Shown here: one piece after another, positions 36,513-56,731 of the stretch
Position numbering within the stretch: position 1 is the stretch's first letter
Layout of the letters: each line of letters opens with the position of its first letter
DNA from: Nymphaea colorata
Lineage: Eukaryota > Streptophyta > Magnoliopsida > Nymphaeales > Nymphaeaceae
Direction of reading: 5' to 3'
DNA: 64,000 bases
Assembly: GCF_008831285.2 (NCBI RefSeq)
Contig: NC_045150.1
Coordinates: forward strand, 8,630,001-8,694,000
Program-made: the position numbers and the translations under genes
Notes under the pieces: generated by a model
The model's input: only the letters and a program-made list of their open reading frames with translations
The model's database searches: none
What the model was told of the DNA's origin: nothing

Positions 36513-38649
36513 AGAAAGGTGATTACCCATTTGTTCTTCCTTTTATTTCTTTAATTTTCTTCAAGTGGAACGATAACAAGGTGAGATTGATACCCATTGT
36601 ATGTGTTCTCTTTTTCGGTTTGTTGTCTGCAACTGTTGCTGTCGTTGAGCAAGTTGGAAAGAAGGAAGGCCGGAGGACTACGGCGCGCGAGGAAAGGGAA
36701 TTTTGCGATGAATTTGTATTCTTGAATATGATTGTTTAGTGATATATGTAGGATCACTTGCTTAATCAGAGCAATTTATATGGAATTTTCAGATGAATTT
36801 GTAGTTGGGAAGATAATTGTTTACTACCCTTGACATGGAGCACTGTATTGTTAAAATTAAGTTACAGAAGGTGCATGTTTTATGGTGCTGCAACTACAAC
36901 AAAAGGGCTTCTGCGTCAGTTTTTGTCGTGCTTTCATAGAGTTCATAATTTTGTGACTTGGTTCATATTTGCTCACTGCCAATGTTTGATCGAAGTCTGT
37001 TACTAGATTTAGTCATGAAAGCAGCATGTACATCACAGAAACATCCACACCCACATAAAAACTTTTAGTCAGAGCCAGGCTAGAAAAATATGTTTGCATA
37101 TGTTGAAACTAGAACTCCTATCTACAAGCCTCATTACTATAATAGCAATCATAACAATAATGATCATATTAACAATAAAAATAAGGAAAAGAAAGAAAAA
37201 GGAGAAGAGCTTGAGATGCATCCTTTCTGAAAATGCATAAGAAAGCCTATCTGAGAATTTGTCTTTAACCTTTCAAATTTTTCTTTTATGTTGACCAGGC
37301 CAAGGACTCATTACTTGAGCAAAAGATCGATACTTAAAACACTAAAATCTGATTCTAATTAACCGCCCTATCTTAATTTGCAAAAGGAATAAGGATACCT
37401 CAAATATTAGAGCCAAATAGATATGAGCGCCATTACTACTAATTTCAGAGTTAGAAGAATATTATTGTAGGGGGGTCAAACACTTGATGGGTTTGGGCAT
37501 GTGTTCGCCAACTTCTAATATAGACTCAGGTCCATGTAAAAAAGGAGACATTAGCTTCAAATCTTGAGCAGGAAAACATCACTTGATACCAAATTCATAC
37601 ATATGTGGCAGGGGCCCTAGAAATCCAAGGAAATCACATCTGGAATCCTAAAAGCAGTTGAAGACAGAAAGCATACAACTGGGATCTGAACCTTAGGCTA
37701 ACCTTAGTATGCAAGATACTGATTTACAATATTGTTGCAGAAAAGCTGCAGATTCCAAGATTTGTAAGCATATTTTTTACAGCACTGTTACATTCCGGAG
37801 TCTTTTATAAAATATAACCTTAAGCTAGTGACTACGTCTCTTGACCGCAGGAGAGAAAAAAAAAACAAACACTTGATGAGCCACTAAGATTCTTTAAGGA
37901 CGGTGCATTTCAATCATAATCATGGAAAAGTTATGGAGGGTCCCTATTCCGACATAAATTTACCAGGCTAAAAGCGTGAGGCTTAATCTGACTTGTTTTC
38001 TTTTCTGCATTAAGAATTGTCAATTCAAGAAATCTGACTGTGTTTCAAGGGGGATGTAAACCAAAGGCATTCTATGGCCAACGCAAAGAATGCCAGGTGA
38101 ACCAAAGTCGCCCTAAAGCAAAATGTTTAGTGGCTTCTTTTTAAATATGCATATTTCTATTATGAGGGCTATCCTCATCTTGACCCAGAACATATCTTCG
38201 AGAGGTCCTGGTTTTGCTTGTATCAGCTGCCAATGTTCTCATTGCCGTCTGAGGATCTCAATGCTTCAACCTATACAGTTCCAAACGGTATCAGCCAATA
38301 CCTTTGTTTCAGACAATTGAAGGGAAAAATCAAGCCATGGATTTTTTGTAGGATCAGCAGTAGTTATGCAAGTTTTCAAGAACTAAACGACAATTCCTCG
38401 TCGCACAAACAACTAATATATAAAATTCTCATCCACAGAAGTCGAATCTGAGCTTAATGTCAAGACATTGCAACGAATTCTGCGTATAGACGTTGATCTA
38501 CCATGGTGAACGATGAGTGTTGAAAACCAATCTGTTGGAGTGATTCTTATTCGCCTGATCCTGCCTTCAAGTCTAGCCGTACGTCACTTTCTTTTCCTTC
38601 TTCTTTGGTGTAGTTGGTGATGGCAGCAGTCATGGTGATGTTAGTCTTC
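36513..38649. other. Intergenic, no gene seen
   Basis: The first part may be the 3' UTR of the ARGOS-like gene. The rest is AT-rich with short frames lacking recognisable domains. Confidence 0.5.
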
Positions 38650-39184
38650 TCAATTTAGGTCGGTGTTCTCCTTATCTTGATCCCTTATGCCGTTTTCGCC
38701 CTGCCTGTCTCTCTTCTCCTCACAATGATGCACGCGCAGATGCAGTGCGGCCGCACCGGTCAAGAACTCCACACACTGCAGGGTCGGTAGGACCTCGACA
38801 ACCCCACTCAGAGTCCTGAGCCGCAGCCCGTCCGCCATCTCCAGCCCCTGCTCCAGCCCTTCCCCCATCGTCTCCACCGCAGCGTTCTCGGCCTCAACTT
38901 CCTCCTCCTCTTTGCAGGCCAATTCAACAAACGGGTGGTCGGCGATCCTCTCTTGCAGCTTCTCGCATCTTTTCCGTGATCTCCTCTTCCATGATCGTTT
39001 TCCTTTGCAGCTCGTCCACCTGCTCCAGCTGCGCAGGCGAGAGAGAGGCCAGGCTGCTGGTGTTCACGCCCGGCAGTAGGTCGTTGCGTTGAGTCACATG
39101 CCGACCGTAGAGCAGGTAGAACGCCGTGGATGGCCACCAGCCGGCGAGCCACATAAGTGAGTTCTTGGAAGGGTGCTGGTCCAT
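38650..39184 (-). pseudogene. Broken DOG1-domain gene copy
   Basis: Read leftwards, the first frame (from 39184) gives NSLMWLAGWWPSTAFYLLYG, then SLASLSPAQLEQVDELQRKT and MEEEITEKM. A +1 shift near 38965 then restores LQERIADHPFVELACKEEEE, and the end has LRLRTLSGVVEVLPTLQCVE and FLTGAAALHLRVHHCEEKRD. These are the middle and C-terminal DOG1 blocks in the right order. The N-terminal block (aromatic-WL-QQ region) is absent upstream, and the reading frame is broken by one base. It is therefore a truncated, frameshifted relative of the intact gene at 30951; the two are not close copies at protein level. A single-base assembly error could explain the shift but not the missing N-terminus. Confidence 0.75.
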
Positions 39185-40319
39185 GATGGCGACGAGACTC
39201 GTCCCTATATAGCGACCGACGACGCGGTGGATGACAAGGAGAATTTGGGGTTGAGAGTATGGATTTCATAGGGTCAGGGTTGCATAGGTTCTTAAGAATC
39301 TATAATTGGGCCACATCCCTTGCTTTTGCTTGATATATTTCTAACATCCTTCGTGGTACCAATGATGCCCGGCTCTGATTACTATATCAGAGAAAGAAGA
39401 GAACAACAAAAGAGCTCAGAACAATTGATGTATAAAGGTTCGGTGTATAAAAACCTCTCTCTCGATCACGATGATGATCATCATGAATGAACTTTCCACT
39501 AATACCCAAAGAAGTTCCATGCCTGTTGAGGGTTTACAGGGATCTGTTGAGGATTTGAATAATTGCATTTGATGGCAAGGCTTTCTACGAACAGATTTAG
39601 CACTATCATCGTCAATAATATGTGGCCTGTTTTAATTTGGAGCTTTATTACCGTCGACCTATGTTTGGTATTTTGGTCCTTGCTTGTTTCATTACGATCC
39701 GCACATGCCTTCCGTTTTTTATCATGGTCATCGCCTATCGTCATTGACTGATGACGGTTTAACAGTACCAATTCTTCATATGCAAAGAAATCAAAATCAA
39801 CAACATTCTTAATGCTCCAGGATATGGATCAGCACCCAGATATTGTGGGTGTGTGTGTGTTGGGAGAGAGAGAGAGAGAGAGAGAGAGGTGAAGAACATA
39901 CAGTAGCCTTGCACTTAGCCAGGAACTTGCATGGTACAATTTACAAAGGAAAAAGAAAGAAAGATCACACATACATAGAGTTCACTTCTTGTCTAAGTCT
40001 CTTATGAACAACCTTCAGTATAAGGCGGCCACTTAACCCCATTTCAGATCATCCGTACTCAATTCATTTCGGTAAAAAAGAAAAAGAGAGAAAGAGAGAG
40101 AAGAAGAAAAAGAAGAAGAAGAAGAAGAAGAAGAAGAAGAAGAAATCATGGTCAAGTTTGCTGTGATAGTGAATGAAGGACTGATGTAAACATTTTCTCC
40201 AAAAAAGAAAAAAAAAACGGTAAGATGCTAATGAATAAGAGAAACATGTACAAAAGGCAGAATAAAATCTCAGAAGACGTGATTCATGAACAAGCCTAAG
40301 CAACCCAACATTAACTTGC
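39185..40319. other. Intergenic with microsatellites and a possible LTR remnant
   Basis: A (GT)n-(GA)n microsatellite lies at 39849-39889 and a GAA/AAG-rich tract at 40076-40145. At about 39370-39395, GGCTCTGATTACTATATCAGAG resembles the tRNA-Met primer-binding site of Copia elements (reverse strand), followed by promoter-like sequence. No matching second LTR or coding region was found, so no element is called. Confidence 0.45.
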
Positions 40320-46949
<6,630 letters not shown>

Positions 46950-47790
46950 CTTCTAATGAGGTAAATTTCACTAACTGCTCAGCTTTCTGGAATTTTCAAT
47001 TTGCCAAGCTCTCATAATTGAAGGCCTCCTGATTTAACACCGGCTCAGATGCCGAAAACACATCGTCACCTTGAGCTGCACGAGTCAAAATTAACCGGAA
47101 AGTCAGATAGTTGATAGTTCCCTGAATTCAAATTTCAAAATGTTCTATATTTCATAAAATAGGAGATCCCCTGATTCTTTCTGTCTAACCGGCATTTTAC
47201 CTTTCCAGACCAGGTTTTGAAGCTCAGCAAGTCAGAAATGTAACTCAATAGAGGAAAGGATGATCTTCAGCTATACAGAAATTTGGCCTTGTACTTCCCG
47301 TAACGAACTAGATTGTATGCTGCAAATAAACAAATGAAATAGCCAGTGAGAAAGCGGAGGGCTAAAAAAAAAATCCCAAAACTTCAGGTTGATTCATCAT
47401 TAACATCATCGGTTAAATTAAGAAAGAAATTCTATTCTCCGTGGTTGATCACGTGACTGCGATCTCATGGACTAAGGGATTGAGCGGTCCTCTGTTAATC
47501 AGAAACCAAGTTCCACAATAAAGGATACATTCGAAATGGGTTTTGATTGTTTTCAAATAAATCCTACTCGATAAGTTCTTCAATTTTCTGGGTTAAACCT
47601 GGGAAGACAGATAAAACTCTTAGAAGGACTAAATGTTTTATTAACAGAAAAGTTAGATGAAAATAAAAAAATCGTCCGCCCTTGTACAGAAAGCGAAGAA
47701 CAAACAAGAGGAAAAGAGCGAGATTCCGCTTGCAAGTAATTCTCTTAAAATGTAGTGTGAAACTGAGAGGATAAGGTAAGGAAATAACGG

Positions 47791-47822
<32 letters not shown>

Positions 47823-48870
47823 CTGAACCGAAAAATGTATGACAAAAGATAAAATTTTGCTAAGACGGGAGATATCTTTGTAAGCGAACACGAATTAGAA
47901 AAAAGAACGAAGAAGAAGGAAATGAACCACCAAATTTCAAATGGTGCAAACCGCAATCGGTAAAAACAAATAACAATCGGAACATGGCCGTGCTTCTATA
48001 GCACTCTGTCCGAAAGCAGTGAAAAGGAAATGTAATTGGCAGGAGGGAAAAAAATAAAGTTGAGACCGTACAGGAAATTTTATATATAAACTTGAAATGA
48101 AGTTAAGAATTAACCAAAAATGAAGCAGAAACCAGGAAGCTTAAACATCATCTCGAAATTAAGTTAATTTAAGGAAAAGTGAATCAGAAATCAGGAAGGC
48201 ATCTAGGATATAATTCCGAAAAGCACGAACCACATAAACGAAATGGAGCAAAGCAGCTCCTGAAATAATTCAGAAACGATGGAGAAAGTACTCTCCATGC
48301 ATGGTAAGAGTAATTGAACGGATCAAGCAAATAAAAAAAGATGTATATTCTTTCTCATACATAACTACTACGACCATAATTCCCACAAAAAAATCAAAAA
48401 AAGGAAGTTCACGGCGACAATCAATAGCTTCCATCAAAACCAAAACCAGAAACACGGAGATCGAGCAACCAAGTGCCGAAAAACGCAGAAAATTCGACTC
48501 CGCCTATAGATCAAAGCAAGAAGGAACCGCCGACGATGATCACCACGATCAAACCCAATCAACCCAAACTCAAAGAAATCGGAGCATATCCTTCTCACTT
48601 CCTTTCCTTCAGAAAAGCGAAAAAGGCTGCAAGCGCGACGATGACCTCCACGACGACGAACCAATAACGATCATGACCATGATCGAAGATAAGGCAGAGA
48701 ACGATGAACAAGCTTTGGAGGGAACAAGTTCTTACCGAAGCGGAATTGCTATCCAGAAGCGAAGAACGGAAAAATTGTGAGCAAGAAAGAAAGGCAGGGA
48801 GACAGTCAGACAGAGATAGACGACCTCTCGAGGTGGGTCCAGCGGGTGAGAGAGAGAGAGAGAGAGGGCT
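46950..48870 (-). promoter_or_regulatory. 5' leader with probable introns and two small upstream ORFs of the MRH1-like gene
   Basis: Read leftwards, a plausible leader has a first exon ending at a GTAAG donor (48735), a middle exon 47319-47201 (acceptor TTTGCAG, donor GGAAAG|GTAAAA), and a last exon entered at 47075 (CGTGCAG|CTCAAGG) that runs into the start codon. The last piece contains two upstream ATG frames: 47063-47034 (9 codons) and 47015-46971 (14 codons). A GA run at 47794-47818 would lie in the first leader intron, and another at 48850-48868 lies close to the presumed start of transcription. Splice sites are inferred by eye only. Confidence 0.45.
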
Positions 48871-51759
48871 CCGTTAGAAGGAGGCGGTGGAGGAAGTAGG
48901 AAGGAAGTTGCGCAATGGAATTGACTCAGGCACCGGAGCCCCCTCTCTCTCTCTCTCTCAGAGAGTACCCCGTCGCCATCTCTTCTTCATTATATTATTA
49001 TTGTATCACCATTGGCGTCCTGTAGGCGAATTGTCAAAAGTTCAATGCCGATCTTTTGCGAATTCCTCGGAGCTTCCTAATTCAAAAAATCGGGCGTGCT
49101 CTTGGTGGCGGACTGGCGGGTGGGAAGAGTGGGGACGGCGGGCAAAAGCGTCGCCTTAGCTTAGCTCATTTAGCTAATGCGCTGGCTTCCCTTTCCCCTT
49201 TGCTTACGCGCAACTTCGTCCCTTGCTTATTAGACAAAATTTCAATTAGAGTCCTAACCTTTATGCATTATGCTGTAACGGCTACAGCTTTTCTGAAATT
49301 CACCTTCGAGGGCTACAATTTTTAAACAACAAAATTTCTATTTAGTTATATGCCGGTGCCGTCGGAATTAATTTTTTTTCCCGAATTCAATTGACGGAGA
49401 AAACGATATGCTTACAGAATTTATTTAAGCTGCCACTACTTAAAATTTCTTGTTTCATGGTTTGAGATTGACCAAACTTCGCGAATCATTATTTGTTTTC
49501 TTACCATTTTTTTAGGAAATACTCAGCTAGAGAAAAGTAAGTTGATGAATTTTCAACTTGGAAGGCCAATACAAAAAATTACAAACTTTGAAAAATGAGA
49601 CCCCAGATCCAATCATCGTCAACAAACGAAACAGGTTGTATGTTATGGCCTCCTAATAAAAGAACATGTATTATGAACTCATTTGCCTTCTAAGCACCAT
49701 GTGTTATGAACAAGAAATGATCAAAAAGGTGCTTCACGTTAAATGGAAAAAAAGTGCTTCTAATTAAATGGAAGAATCTCCAGTGAAACCCCAAAAATTC
49801 CCATATAATATAAAGAAAATACGCATCTAATAAAATAAGTGAACATGTCTTCGCATGTTAAAGACATAACATGGGAAATGTAAAAGGATATCTAACTTTT
49901 GGGCTCTTTATGATTATGTTTAAAATGTTGTATTGGAGTTGAAAATTCTCCACTATTCATGACAAATCACCATTAAAGTATTTGAAAATGCTGGAAACCA
50001 TTCAAAAAGTCTTTCTTAATTAAAAAGTTTCCTTTAATTAAGCTGACTTAGCATTAACGTTAAATAAATAAAGTTTTTTTTTTCTTGAAAAAAAAAATTG
50101 AATAGACACTCTGCTTAGGCAGATCCTACGAGACTTGAAGTCTCTCTCTTATCCGATACCGGTCCGTGCTCATCCGCCAATACACTATATTGGTTAGTAA
50201 ACTGATACGGTGCTGATACCGATACTGGTAACACTTTTCCCACAGGTTTGGATCGGTAAGGACAGTTTAATATATTGAATTAAATTTGGACAAATGAAGA
50301 TAGAACCCCATATTGTTTGGTTTTTGTTTTGTTTTTGTTTGTCTTCACTTGAGTCCGAGTCCGATTTTGGTTAGGTGAACATGGATTGTAATTAAAATGT
50401 GGTGATAGCCATGTTCGATCTAAATCTGATATATTTACATTTCTAGAATGGTGCACATAACGCTTTCAGTCATTAAAAATAAGGTGCAACGTAACTTCAC
50501 AAAAACAAAAAATAAAAATAAAAACAAAGTTGGCAAACCCATGACTCGGATTGGCGAAAGACTGAGTCGTCGGGTTAGAGAGTTGACTCGGCGACTTCGC
50601 TGAGTTTGGTCATAAATTTTATAGTGCATTTTTTCTATAAATAGATAAAGAGGGGAAGTCTATCAGGTTCTTCGACTAAAAATAAATAACAGTAATATGA
50701 GTGTCTCTGCATAAAGCTGACTCGGTGAACCCTAACTAGTGACTCGATAAATAGTTGATCCTAACCGACTCTGGCGACTTGCGACTCAGATTAGTGAGTT
50801 TCCCAACTATGAAAGTAAAAAGGCCTGATGTCTCACCTTCTAACTAGAGATGAGAATGCTCGGGATTCAAGTTGAATCTAAATTCAACTTAATTGGATTT
50901 TATTCGACTTAATTAGATTTTATGTAATCAGATTCATATTTGTACTTAGTGATCAAATTGAAACCTTATTTTTTGAGACTGGTTTTGAACCCAACCTAGC
51001 ATAGCAACCCAAGTTTATCCATGTCGGGTCGAATCTTTATCAGATCTCAGCCAGATATCAAACTCAAATTTCGATGTAATCGCGGATTTAATTAAATATA
51101 TCCGATTTGTTGGCATCCTTACACACACATGGCTCCATTAATTGAAGGCTGTTAAGAATTTGTCAAGCCCAGGAACTTTCTCTAGCGCCGGCTCTTGCAG
51201 ACACAGGATTGGACTGAGCCCGTCTAATAACAAGCAAGAAGATCATAATTAATCCTTACGAAAGCCAATTTGAGTTCTTTCTTTCTTTCGTTTGGTCATA
51301 AGTGCTTATAGATTTCCTTGCTGCTTCTACGATTGTTCATTCTTCAAAGAAGAAACGTCTTCAAATTTTGTTTCCCAAGAGGAAAAAAAATAAAATTTAC
51401 AATTTTCAAATTATAAACATATGTAACAAAATAATAATTGTTACAACTATTTGATATATACCATTTTAAATTGTGTAATCTTGGGACTTTTTTAAATAGT
51501 GAACTAGTTTTGGTTAGTTTTCTTACAATCAAGAATCGTATAGTTTGTGATACTTAGTACTTCCTCATCATGAAAATAATTACAAATATATATATATATA
51601 TATATATAAAGAAATTGTATAGCAGATAATCCACGTGAAAGACAAAGGAAGTGGGGCTAACCACCAAGCTCCCCAAGTCCTTCTTTAAAGAAATATTTGT
51701 GTAATGCCGTTTCTCTTACGCCACACTTGAGTTATGTGGTTCATTAGTTGATCAAGGTT
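48871..51759. other. Intergenic, no gene seen
   Basis: The part nearest 48870 is the probable MRH1-like promoter, with CT-rich runs at 48943-48960. Further right there is only AT-rich sequence, with GATACCGGT-type short repeats at 50150-50235. No domain was recognised in any frame. Confidence 0.5.
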
Positions 51760-52058
51760 GTGTTTGTTTACTACGAATCTAAGATCCTTGATGGTATGAG
51801 ATTACTAAAATGGTGTGTTTGATAGCCTTGGGTCTTAAATCCGAGATTGATTTAAAATCATTTTTTATGTGAGACTTACATTATAAACAAACACCAGATT
51901 CTATTACTATGTGAAAAAGAGGATTTGATATCCTCAGTTTATAGCCAAAGCCTCATATTTGAGGACGAACAGGAGGGAGTCTGACCTTAAGTTCGCGGAT
52001 TTGAGATTCTCGATGACATCATATCTCCTTGGACCTCAGATGTGAGATTATCAAACAC
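51760..52058. repeat. MITE-like dispersed repeat with GTGTTTG ends
   Basis: The left end GTGTTTGTTTACTACGAATC and the right end, read on the other strand, GTGTTTGATAATCTCACATC form short imperfect inverted repeats enclosing about 300 bp rich in GATTTGAGATT phrases. A related internal phrase (GTGTTTGATAGCCTTGGGTC) starts near 51820, and similar material occurs near 21890 and 27850. No clear target duplication, so the superfamily is unknown. Confidence 0.4.
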
Positions 52059-55000
52059 CCTTTAAAGATCTCAACCAATGGACTTAAGATCGGACCTCCC
52101 TCCACCTGAACTTATAGATTTGAGGTCGATGCCATATATTAAAATCTCCTGTTTGCTTCAACTGGGGATCTTATTCAAGGAAACAAAATCTGATCAATCA
52201 TTTGTATGTAAATCTGGTTTAACCTTTTCTAATCAAATCCGGCAAAAACCCGCTTTCAACACTTTCAAACTCTATCACATGTAAAGACTCGGATCCAATC
52301 TTGCATTTGTGGCATCCAAATCTAATTTTGAGTTCAATTAGGTAATAACGGAACATAAAAATATTTTTGAACCTTGAACCTTTTACAAAAGCAAGCACAA
52401 GTTTTGATGGTATAACAAAAACAAACTTGAGTAAACTTTAAACCAATTTCTTATTTAAATACTTGGAACTAGGATCCCCCACCTAACCCAATATTTCTTT
52501 CTTTCGAAGTAAAAAATAAATAAAGAAAGAAAATTTAAACTTTTTTCCCGTCTACCAACCAACGCCAGATTCAGCAATCACTTTATTAAGTCATGAACCA
52601 AGAAAAAAAAGTTCGTTGGCGTAGGCGTTTGCGTGAGGGTGGGGAAGGAAAAGTTCTCTCTCATTCAGCGGCGTTTTCTCGTTGGACTATCTATCAATCA
52701 GACATATTGTCCTGTTGTCGACTGTGATCACGAGTACGATCCATTTAAAACGGTAACCGTTCCAAATCAGATCGGCGATTAATCGGCCAGGTCGACGGGA
52801 GTATCACGCGCGAAATGCAAAGACGCGTAGAAAGTTGGCGACCAAGAGGGGCAGACGGCGGCCATTGTGGAAAAATGTCAAAACTGCCCCTTAGCGGCGG
52901 GAGGCCGCCCAATGTTTGTGAATTCAAGGGCATTTTCGTCTCGACGGCCGAAATACCTCTTGGACGGGGTCTTCCTCCAACGGCGTAAGCCATGGGACAC
53001 GTCTCTACGAAACCATGAAGAGATTTTTTGAAAGGACCTGATTTGTTGACTATATTCCAAGTTCGTGCTTTAACTTTATATTTTTTCAGGTTCATTCATC
53101 TTTTTTTTTCTTTTGTAAGGAGAGGTACCTCAAACTACTCCTTTTCTCTATTTTCAAAGAGACTACCTTGAGACCTGAGTAAGGAGTGTCACACCCATTA
53201 ACTAATTGTTGTGTATTCATTGTTTGCAGTTTAGAAAAATAATACATATAAAAATCGAAGTAACTGTTATTCACGGCCTTTCAAGACACTTCATTCTTAC
53301 TTACGAAATGAAAGACGGGTTCATCCTTAGTGTTGTATGTCATTGAAGTGGACTAACAACAATTGTGAAAGTGTGAAAGTGACTATAGAGAAAAGAAAAC
53401 ACTTAGCTCCGACGCGAAGAAGATTTTAGATGTAAATGGTAAGGAAAGAATCAACGGTTTGGGGAATAAACTATACAATAACTTGTATAAAACTAACTAT
53501 GTGGATCTTATTTCTACTCTTGAAGATTAATTAACATAAAAAATCACATTTTCAGATGCGTATGTAAGATTCTATTAGGAACTTGAAACTAACGAATCAC
53601 ATTTTTCACCTTATAAAATCTAAAATACATGTGATTTTTTCTTTTATTTCATCTTTTTAGGTTTTGGAGTATGATCGAAATCACGTCTATGTCGCTACTT
53701 TCTTCAACAAGTTCCTATAAAGTACGCTAGATATTCACTAGGTAGGTATTATTATGCATCCAAAGATTAAAGTTGTCTTTTCGACTAACTGATTTAGTTT
53801 AAACTCCATTGCTTATGTGCATGAATGGCAATAGGCCCAAGGAAAAGTGTGCGTAACCATTCAAAAACATGAAGACGGATTTAGAAAATTGGAAAAAGAA
53901 AGGCTGAATCCAGAAAATAGCTAATATGACAGTGACTAAAGCGCGAAATCCCCAAAGAATACAAAGCAAGGGCGTGCACATGAAAAGACAAAGTTTTGCT
54001 AAAGAAATAATCTCGTTGGCAACGTCAAACTGCCTCATTCTCCATGGAGATGTGAAAAATTTATTATTGTTTTGTCTGAAACTCGGCTATCTTGGCCAAG
54101 TAGCAATGCATTATAATTTATTTAATAAAGTTAAGCTTTCGTCTTTATCTGTTTTCACATACTAGTTTTCTTATATTACCATATAAAACCATGAATTAGG
54201 ACAACTAACCAATAATAGCCTCTTTTTACAATTTCCACAATATTCCTTACAATTTTATATATGAAATTTAATTTTTAAAATGAGGCATTACAATTTACCC
54301 CTTAAGGCAAATGTATCTATGTGTATAGACTGCATGTCCAAGTATCAAATCATGTTTGGTACTACTATAATGACCTGACTAGCTTTAGTTTTAACAAAAA
54401 AGGTCAAGTACCAGGGCAACCAGCCACTTTAACGATCTCTTTTATAAGTTTTTTAAGATTTTCACAATATTCAACATTTTTACTTACAACTATATATATA
54501 TATATATCTATATTTGCAACTACGTCAAGTGGAAAGAGTAAAACTGAAACCACTCAATCAATGTCGCAAGCATCCCAACTTGAACCGTAACCCAATCCTT
54601 AAGATCTTGGCCACATCTGGTTATTTTTATTTCATTTAAGCAACTAATGAATATGTTAAAAATATTCAATAAAACAATAGTTGCTTATTTTTCCAAGTAT
54701 TGGTAGCATCGTTTTACTTTGCAGCTCAGCCGAACTAATTGAAGATCCTGAAAAGGAAATAGTAAACGGGATATTGAAATATTATGAATATCCAAATTCG
54801 ATGGCATGTACAACAGTTTTAAGTTGTATGAAAGCTGAATCTGTGTACCCAAGTGCGAAACGGACAAAGTAAATGATGTGGACCTTGCGGCTATCAGCTA
54901 TATCCAATTCAAATGTGCTTCAGTTATACATACCGATGCTAATTGATCGGACTCGAATCAGGTGTACCCTCAATTGTATTGACATATTCAAATTCGGATT

Positions 55001-56318
55001 CCATTACGAATAAAGAAAAGTCATATCTAAATTTGAATCCAAAATCCAATCTGATCAAATATTTACATATATCCGAATTCGTGTCCGATCGGATGTCATT
55101 TCCGAAATCTGAATCTCATTCTTAGTTGAATATTATTTTGTTTTTCATATCCAATTATTTCAAGACGAATCCATGAGATATCCACTTCAAATAGATGTAT
55201 TAACCAACCTAATTATATAGGACTAAGTGTACAGGAAAATAGTGGAAGAAGATGTCTTCGTCGTGGAATTAAAAGGCATATTAAGTCAGCATTAAATGTC
55301 CTCGACGATTAAGCTATCAAGTCATAGATCCTTATCCCACCAGTCATCAATGTTCCTCATCAGAACGCAATTTCGACTTGTTAAAAAGGTGTCAACTAAG
55401 GCTGCCATTGAATTATTCCAAGAATTAATGCAAGAGGGTCAGGACGCGGAAAACATAAGCACTTAGTTAGGGAGAGCAAACTGAAGCAAAAAAAAGAGCA
55501 GCAAATTGAAACTAGCATGTAGTAATAGACTATGTAGATAGAAATCATGTCTTATTTTGCATGTTCGGATTTTTCAATAATACATCACATGAAAAATTTA
55601 GATTAAAAAGATTAAAAGAAGGGCTTTCTACAAATAGAAAGGTCATCTTTATTATCAGCAAAAATTTTCAATTCCATAGTGATCTGACTGCCCAGTTTTT
55701 TAGATTTTTTAAGGGTTGTTTGGTAACAGTAACACTTCATTAGTGTTCTATGAATCTGTTTCTAAAGCAAGGATTGTCGGCTCTATAGATCTTTGGTTAA
55801 GACAAGGAGCTTTAATCTTTTTTGGTGGTTTAAGAGAGCACTTGCATGGACCATTGAGTTTGCATCGTCTGTAAAAGGTGAATTTTGGTCAAGTGATGTT
55901 ATTTTCTGGTTTGGTGTAGTAGCAGAGCTACGTGTGGGCTGGTGTCGGCCGCTACGCATGCCATCCAACATAAGTCCTTGGATCAGTTGGTTGCTATGAG
56001 TTCGAATAACTCTAAATAAAAGAGTTGGATGCAGCGATCTATTGGCACCACTATGTTTGTCTAGAAAATGTTCCTTCCATAAGAAGCAGTTTAGGGAGAA
56101 TGGTTATATAATGATAATTTCTCCTTTGAAGTTATTTCTTTGCTATGAGCAGTCAGATTGCTGCAGCCTAGCGTTAACATGCTGTGTTTGGGCTTGACAC
56201 TTTGTTTGAGTTGTTCCTAGTTTTGTTTGTTTTGAGCATTCTTTGGTTCTGTAACCTTTTCTAATATACAATAAATAAAAAGAAAACTTTTGCAGCCTAC
56301 TTTCATGTGAGTAGGAGG
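52059..56318. other. Intergenic, no gene recognised
   Basis: The part around 52630-53050 is GC-richer than its surroundings but shows no domain. The stretch 56150-56285, T-rich and ending TAATATACAATAAATAAAAAG, resembles the 3' tail of plant LINEs but has no recognisable ORF in front of it. Short TA runs occur at 51587-51608 and 54492-54510. Confidence 0.45.
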
Positions 56319-56731
56319 TAGGGGTGAACAACAAGTCGAGTCGACTCGTTAAAGCTCGGCTTGTGAATAAGTTCAAGCCAAGTCATTTGCTTAACGAGTC
56401 GAGCTCGAGTTCATGAGTCGGTTCGTTCAAATAATCGAGTCGAGTTTGAGTTCATTGAACTTGAACTGTTAAAGCTCGACTTGGCTTGAAAATGATGTGT
56501 AGCGATTTTTTTAAATATCCAACTTGTTTTTTAAATTAAAAAACCAGTATATTGACGTTAATTAATTATGTAAGTTTTTTCAAAAGCTCATTCAAGTTGG
56601 TTGAGTCTTAATCGAGTCGAGCTCGTTCTCAACACGCAACTGTCGAGTCAAGCTTGAGCTCGAGGTTTCATTAGTCGATCCGAGCTGAAGCTGGTTGAAC
56701 TCAGGTTCGACTCGACTCGTGTTCACCTATA
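56319..56731. mobile_element. Non-autonomous hAT-like element, second subtype
   Basis: A 413-bp element. Left end TAGGGGTGAACAACAAGTCG; right end, read on the other strand, TATAGGTGAACACGAGTCGA. The flanking 8 bp are GTAGGAGG (56311-56318) and GTAGAAGG (56732-56739), a 7-of-8 target duplication typical of hAT. Sub-terminal regions are rich in CGAGTCGAG motifs like the 20116 element, but the middle differs. No coding capacity. Confidence 0.7.

Noticed and set aside
38808-39269. 153-residue Arg-rich minus-strand frame
   Set aside because: It overlaps the DOG1-like copy in the wrong frame and has no domain.
39360-39470. Possible Copia LTR/primer-binding site on the minus strand
   Set aside because: The match to the tRNA-Met binding site is imperfect and no paired LTR or coding region was found.
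48301-48780. 159-residue plus-strand frame upstream of the MRH1-like gene
   Set aside because: Lies antisense to the presumed leader intron; low-complexity Lys/Asp content and no known motif.
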